A stretch of 64,000 nt of DNA from Adiantum capillus-veneris (Eukaryota > Streptophyta > Polypodiopsida > Polypodiales > Pteridaceae). The stretch lies in contig CM043945.1 in NCBI GenBank assembly GCA_014529385.2, positions 148,162,741 to 148,226,740 of the forward strand, read 5' to 3'. Of this stretch, positions 58,729 to 64,000 are shown in pieces. Numbering within the stretch: the first letter of the stretch is position 1; each line of letters begins with the position of its first letter. The notes beneath the pieces are model-generated. The model did not search any database. It had not been told where the DNA came from and worked only from the letters and a program-made list of their open reading frames with translations. A program made the translations under genes and the position numbers.

Positions 58729-60044
58729 CACTAGTTTGGTACCAAAAAGGACACTAAAGTGTCCTTTTTTGCGAATTTAAATAAAATGGTACATGAAATC
58801 TAGAACACACCTCAATAAATTTTTGTGCAAACTTACAAAATATTATTCAAAGTATTCATATAAATTATAATCCCTCATTTTTTATCATAACCTCAATAGT
58901 AACTACACTCATGAAAAGAACCTACGCAAAACAGCATTCAATGTTTCATTAAAACTCGTACTCTAGCCTAAGAAAAAAATGAGCAGGTTGCATGCAATAA
59001 TTCGTGGTAACTACTTATATATGTGTTTGATATTTTTGGAATCGCCATGTGAGAAAAAAAAACTTTGTGACTAGAATTAAATATACAAAGTCCTGTGGTT
59101 CAAATATGCAACGTCACAAATTCAATTAACGATCACAAAAAGCATTTAGTTCTTCTAAATTTACAATGTCTTATGATGCATATAGATTAGATCTATGACT
59201 CCATTACATAAGATGATAATTTTTAATAATTATGTAAAAAGCCACATTTGGTGATTTATGGCATATCCAAAAAACTGTGGATGTTGTAATTATGATTTTT
59301 TATTTATCAAAGATAAGCTTTAAAATAAAGTCCTTTTTTGGATTTTTTCGTTCATCTCATTTATTTGTATACAAATATCTCATATGGACACAATTGGGAG
59401 ATTTATATACAGACTTTCATTAGTTTTTCATTGCAATGTTTTTTTGCAAGAAATCACGCACTACAATTTTTTTAAAATGAGCTTAAAATACAAGATGCCT
59501 ATGAGTTTGAATCCTAGAAAAATGCTTAGTTGATGGATATTGACCTATAGATACATTATACACCTTAGGTTTTGTTCCTAACCTCATCATGTAAATGAAA
59601 GAGGCCTTCAAAGACCAAAATTTTCCTCTTTGTCGGCATTTTCAAGATTTTGGTCTTTTGATTATAACAAAAATAGAGTCCCATAACTAAGGTAATGAAG
59701 CTCAATTTCTTGCTATAATAAGTTTTTTCCTATCCATACACCTTGAAGTCTATGCAAAATCTTATTTTGATGAAAAGTTATATTCAATTTATGAAAATTT
59801 TGTTAAAACTGCACTAAATTTCTATGATTTTTTCATCTTAAAACTCATCATTATAATCTTAATTTGGTATTAGTTTTGGAAAAAGTAAAATTTGACTATT
59901 TTCTTTACCTCATAGCTGACCTAAGACATGAACATGACCTATGAATGTTTTTTCTAGATTCACCAAATAATTATGACAGGTTGCTAGAAAAACAGGACAC
60001 TTTAGTGTCTCAGAACATTTGAGTGTCCGATTACAGAACTAGTG
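58729..60044. mobile_element. 1.3-kb non-autonomous DNA transposon with TTAA flanks
   Basis: Inverted ends CACTAGTT...AACTAGTG with TTAA on both sides (58725-58728, 60045-60048). Close to each end lies the palindrome GGACACTAAAGTGTCC or its partial copies (58750-58766, 59995-60012, 60022-60028). The interior is very AT-rich with no ORF. TTAA duplication suggests piggyBac-type integration, but because TTAA is palindromic it could be part of the inverted repeat. Confidence 0.7.
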
Positions 60045-60314
60045 TTAAAGAAGGGAGACATTGAGCATTGGGTCACACACAATCTTTCTCATCCTCTTTC
60101 ACCTTCTAAGTGTTTTCTCTGTCATTATTTTTTATGTTTTTAGAATATGTTGTAATCTGAGTAATTTGTTATTACACTTGTTTTCCTAAAACAACATAAC
60201 ATTTTAATTTTGATAACAAATGTTTTAAAATATTAATGTGGCTTTCTTGTTTTCTCTCTCGCAAAGACACCTCTTATTGTTAAATTCCTTTCACCTTGTT
60301 TTCTTCTTGTTTGT

Positions 60315-60318
<4 letters not shown>

Positions 60319-60360
<42 letters not shown>

Positions 60361-60363
60361 CGC
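60319..60363. repeat. (GT)n(CG)n microsatellite
   Basis: About 32 bp GT then GCGCGCGCGC. Confidence 0.95.
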
Positions 60364-60509
60364 ATGCACGTGCAACATCATCAATGAGATGCAAAGCTGA
60401 GGTGGCTTTAAAAAAGTACTAAAAATTAAGAGGGAATGAGGTTTTGAAAGGTCAAACAAATATGTACATTTTTTATGTGTTTAGGGAAAAGGGTTTGAAC
60501 TTTGAACTT

Positions 60510-60513
<4 letters not shown>

Positions 60514-60592
<79 letters not shown>
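60514..60592. repeat. (CT)n(AC)n compound microsatellite
   Basis: About 36 bp CT and about 42 bp AC. Confidence 0.96.
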
Positions 60593-60594
<2 letters not shown>

Positions 60595-60599
60595 CTGGC

Positions 60600-61774
60600 G
60601 CATCATGAGAAGCTGTTTACATGTCAAGATCTCAGTAAAAGACAGCATAAGATTATTTTTGCGGGTCCATCCATTATAAAAATTAGGCAAATGAGGTGCT
60701 ATTTTAGTAACACGATCTACAATGAATTTAGAAAATGAGGACTTTTGAGGCCACCGCTTCTTGTAATGATGTCCGAGAGAGAGAGAGGGAGAGAGAGAGA
60801 GAGGTCTCTCTACCTTCTTTGCCTACACACACCAACCCTTTATTCAACTTGATTTTGAGAGAATAATTTTTCGAGTGATAAGAAGTTGAAGAGCCAACTT
60901 CCAACTTCCAAGAAGCATTATAACGGAGTGTTTCTTTTCTTTTGTGGTTGACAATGGAGGTGGTAGGTGCTCGTTTCGATTTGGGTAATGGGTTGTTGGG
61001 GCTCTCTCTAATTGGGCAGTCGTGCCACCACTTTGTAAGTAGCACCAATTATCTATCTCTTTACAAACGCCCATCTTAGGGTCAACCCTCGCTTAACTTT
61101 TGCTCAATAGAAAAGTCTGGATGGTTTTGAATCCTAAGGGTTAAAGTATGTGCCTGCAATTTGGGCCAGCTAGGAGGAATCTCAGAAGGTGCTGCATAGG
61201 GCATTTGGTAGAAATAGGCAAACATTTCGTTTTGGGAGGAGGTGGCAGGAAAGAAAACTAATCAACTTGTTTTGTTGGAACCACACAAAATTCCATGTAA
61301 ACCTTAAGGGAAATGAAAAGAGAAAGGTATGGGCACAGCTACATCACACACGTGGAGCAAGCAGGAGGAAGAGAGAATATGTGAAGGAAGACGAGCATGG
61401 CAACTATTGCACGAGTAGGAGGCACATGGAGCCAAGGGGACTACTAATGTGGTAGCTTGGAAAGCAGCACAAAGAGAAAGACTAGGGGGTAGGGTGTGCA
61501 TGTCTTTTGTCTTTAATGAGTGCGAATATTTTGTAGGCAGTGTACGGATTTGGCCACATGTCTTAGACTTCGTTTGGATAGCACATTATGGAGAGGGCTT
61601 TGGAATCTACTTTTTCACTTAGAAATTAATGAGTACAAGCCCCATCCAAGGCAAGTAGTGGACTTCTTGCACTTTTCATTGCCAGCTATGCATTGCAGCC
61701 GTCTCCAAGCTTAGTTGATTGGATGCTGAGGAGAGATCCACCCAAAGGAATCTTGAGCAACCCGGAATACTTAT
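60600..61774. other. No recognisable gene
   Basis: Contains a GA-rich stretch (60776-60804). The + frame 61189-61455 is charged (RRWQERKLINLF, KRKVWAQLHHT) but I find no family for it and no start context. Confidence 0.45.
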
Positions 61775-62062
61775 GGGTGAAAGCATGTTAACCTGTCATG
61801 CTTTTTCATGTCCCAGACAATGCTAACTAGCACAATTTTGACATATGCTAACTAGTACAATAACTTGAGCTACATCTCCAAGATCTATGACATATAATAC
61901 ATCAATAGAAAGCACTTGAAACAAGGAATCCAAATGTACAACCTCCGACAAATTTTGATATTATTTGTAAAAAATTTACCGGACGCCCAACTTTTTGAAG
62001 ATGTGCTAACTTGAAACTGCTAACTAGCACAAAAAGCGCGACAGGTTAACATGCTTTCACCC
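61775..62062. mobile_element. 288-bp MITE with 23-bp perfect terminal inverted repeats
   Basis: GGGTGAAAGCATGTTAACCTGTC (61775-61797) and its exact complement (62040-62062). Internal copies of GCTAACTAGCACAA occur near both ends (about 61822 and 62015). Target duplication is unclear (TTAT versus CTAT). No coding capacity. Confidence 0.85.
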
Positions 62063-62837
62063 CTATAGGTGACTTGGATATGAGTCAACATGCCAGTTTA
62101 GCATGAGGAACTTTGTGTGCATGAATGATGTAGTTCTAGGAGCACAAATTCACTGGTCCACGATGGAAATCACTGCATGTTCATGTGCATTATGAACTCT
62201 CCAAAAGTCTTGCTCAAGCACGCGTCTAGGTTCGAATGCAAAGGGTGAGGTTTTGATAGGTTTTGAGAAAGCAAAGCTTTCAATGCATGGAATCTCGTGA
62301 GATTCCACACAATGGAAATTGGAGGTATACTTCGAAGTAAAAAAGCTGGGAATTGAGGAAGAGCCGAGAGCGTGATTAATTGAAACACCTTAGAAAACAG
62401 TAAAGATGAAGATGGATTATAGGTGGGTAGGGTAAGCAAGGTTGTTATGATGGGGCCGCCTACAACTCTCTAGGAATCTGTAGGTTGTGGCTAAGGTGTA
62501 TCCCTCCGTGTGCTTCTACCTGAGGCCACTAGGGGGCCACTAGCCACATAAATCTTCTCCGATGGACAACCCAATCCCCTCCCCATGGCTGACAATTCGT
62601 GTCTCCTCGCCACCTTTGGAAAATCAACGCGGTCCATCTAGGCTTGGGTCAGTTGTGTTTTTTCCATAGAAATACTAGCATGCTCATTTTGGCCTTGAGA
62701 TTAGATGTGCTCATTTAAAACAATCGTGCTTACTTGAGTTCAGAGAATAGTTTCTCTCTTCTCAAACAGCACTCAGTCCCATTGGCTTGGGATGCATCGT
62801 GTAGACCCCGAGGATCCCATCAAGGACACACATATCC

Positions 62838-63076
62838 CTCAAGGGGCTCACCGTTTTCAGTACCCCCTATATAAAGTGCGTTCGTGGGGTATTAGGAAAA
62901 CCCCTCTTTTAACATGTTTGAATGAATAAAATGACCCCTTATTTTAAGAATTTTCTCCAAAATTGAATATAAAAACCCTTTATTTTAATGTATCTCTGTT
63001 AATTTTTTGTATTTTAAAACCCCTCCTTTCAAACTCACGTTATACATCAACATGATTACACAGTGAACCCCCCGAA
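62838..63076. mobile_element. Second, older copy of the 45.6-kb MITE
   Basis: 239 bp that align along the whole length with 45601-45849 (TATATAAAGTGCG, GTTTGAATGAATAAAATGACCCC, CACGTTATACAT, AACCCCCCGA). Left end is degraded to CTCAAGGGGCTCACC. Flanks ACATATCC and GGATATCC keep six of eight bases of a duplication. Confidence 0.88.
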
Positions 63077-63429
63077 GGATATCCCAACGCTCATATGGAG
63101 CCCTCAACCAAACTTTCCTATGTGGAGGTGGTGATGGGGGCCAAGGGGCTGACGCAAGATAACCCTCCTAATTTCTGAGGGCACTAGCACTCAAGGTAGA
63201 GGTCAGGGATTAGACACCTCATATGCCAACAATAGCGGCCATAAAAGGACTACATTCTTGAATATGATGGACCTTAAAGATTAAAAAACTCAATTAGAAA
63301 AGGAGTTGTCCACAATTCTGGATGTAGTGACGTTTAAGTGGAGGTTAGACGAGGTGAGGACACCGACTACTACCTTGGATGGTGGCAAGGGCAACAAAGC
63401 CTTCTAGATGCTTAAGAAGATGATCCCGC

Positions 63430-63830
63430 AAATTGTGGATGTAAAAAAATGCTATTATTGTGGCTGTACCTCTAGATTTAATCAAGAGACAACTGGCCAA
63501 ACTAGCCAACTCGATGCTAGTGTTCAATTTCATAGGTAGAGTCCCATCAAAACCTAAACTTATCAAGTGACTATATAGTTTCAATGTCTGAAATCAAGGT
63601 AGGTAAGTGGATTTTACTCAGTACAAACCGGTTATTATGAGTTCAATTCAACGACTCAATAATAGTATTCAAGGTTCGAGCGAAAAGTCCACTTTTCTTC
63701 AATTGTTTTCCGGTTTGTGTGCTTCCTTGGGACCCCTCCTCTGAAACACCAGACTCCTTCAAGGATTAATGCTCTATGTGGGTGGAGTTTCTCAGCCTCC
63801 CTCTCTGGGGATTTTCATAGAGCAAGAATT
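63430..63830 (+). pseudogene. Possible LINE ORF1 / DUF4283-like remnant
   Basis: The frame VPLDLIKRQLAKLANSMLVFNFIGRVPSKPKLIK, followed after stops by WILLSTNRLL, FNDSI and further on VLPWDPSSETPDSF and MWVEFLSLPL, resembles plant LINE ORF1 (DUF4283) proteins: a fold start, then a W-P-x-x-D-P and a W-V-x-x-x-LPL motif. Frames shift and stops are frequent. Weak but ordered similarity. Confidence 0.4.
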
Positions 63831-63928
63831 TGCAATGAGCTTTTTTCCTCTTCTTTCTTACGTTTCATATTTAACAAAAAAAAACCGCTCCAAGAGCTTT
63901 TGGAGCGAGTTTTGTTTTTCATTTTCTC

Positions 63929-63969
63929 CCTCTCCTCTCTCTCTCTCTCTCCCCCCCCCCCCCCCCCCA
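63929..63969. repeat. CT run and poly-C
   Basis: (CT)n followed by about 19 C near the window end. Confidence 0.93.
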
Positions 63970-64000
63970 GTCTCTCCACTTGTATCCCTCTCTCTTTCTT

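Overview
This window comes from a repeat-rich plant nuclear genome. Complete and degraded Ty1/copia and Ty3/gypsy polyproteins, tRNA-iMet primer sites, a plant-style pentatricopeptide-repeat (PPR) remnant, tRNA-derived SINEs and very dense AG/CT and GT microsatellites all point that way. The PPR wording and the large unclassified transposon genes suggest a fern or other non-seed land plant, but that is inference. I see no intact ordinary host gene. Nearly everything legible is a mobile element, a remnant of one, or a gene fragment carried or interrupted by one.

Layout. 1-9.1 kb: a copia element (A1, + strand) split by a younger full copy of the same family (A2, - strand, 1174-6772, 5-bp target duplication GGCCT). 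9.1-11.7 kb: low-complexity DNA and an old LINE reverse transcriptase (-). 11.9-20.2 kb: what looks like a two-gene transposon with converging genes. The + gene has small exons and a duplicated 104-codon module; the - gene is a DDE-like transposase with stops. The non-coding parts are littered with CCACTTTTAGTGG palindromes. 20.2-22.6 kb: a possible LTR/leader. 22.9-25 kb: a copia gag remnant (-) with primer site. 25.4-26.2 kb: a PPR pseudogene. 26.7-27.5 kb: a two-exon coding remnant of unknown function (-).

29.96-47.59 kb is a nest. Two LTRs flanked by TTGCT bracket 17.6 kb that has no retrotransposon genes of its own. Inside are: a 9.5-kb Tat-like gypsy element with two RNase H domains (31327-40832), itself hit by a solo copia-A LTR (37477-38231, duplication TTATT); an intronless, broken copy of an alpha-glucan phosphorylase segment (-); and, inserted in that copy, a 2.6-kb hAT-like transposon. 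The hAT-like element carries a DEAD-box RNA helicase fragment, part of which has been duplicated as a near-perfect 108-nt-arm inverted repeat. A 249-bp MITE with an 8-bp target duplication sits further along.

48.17-53.34 kb: a second copia family (B) with 227-bp LTRs and five frameshifts. 53.4-57.2 kb: a tandem duplication with Helitron-type 5' ends and a 389-bp retroposon in one copy. 58.7-64 kb: three more terminal-inverted-repeat elements, microsatellites and a possible LINE ORF1 remnant.

The most interesting parts are the helicase hairpin within the hAT-like element, the layered gene capture around it, and the convergent transposon at 12-20 kb. Motif reading was by eye; family names rest on recognised motifs and not on searches.
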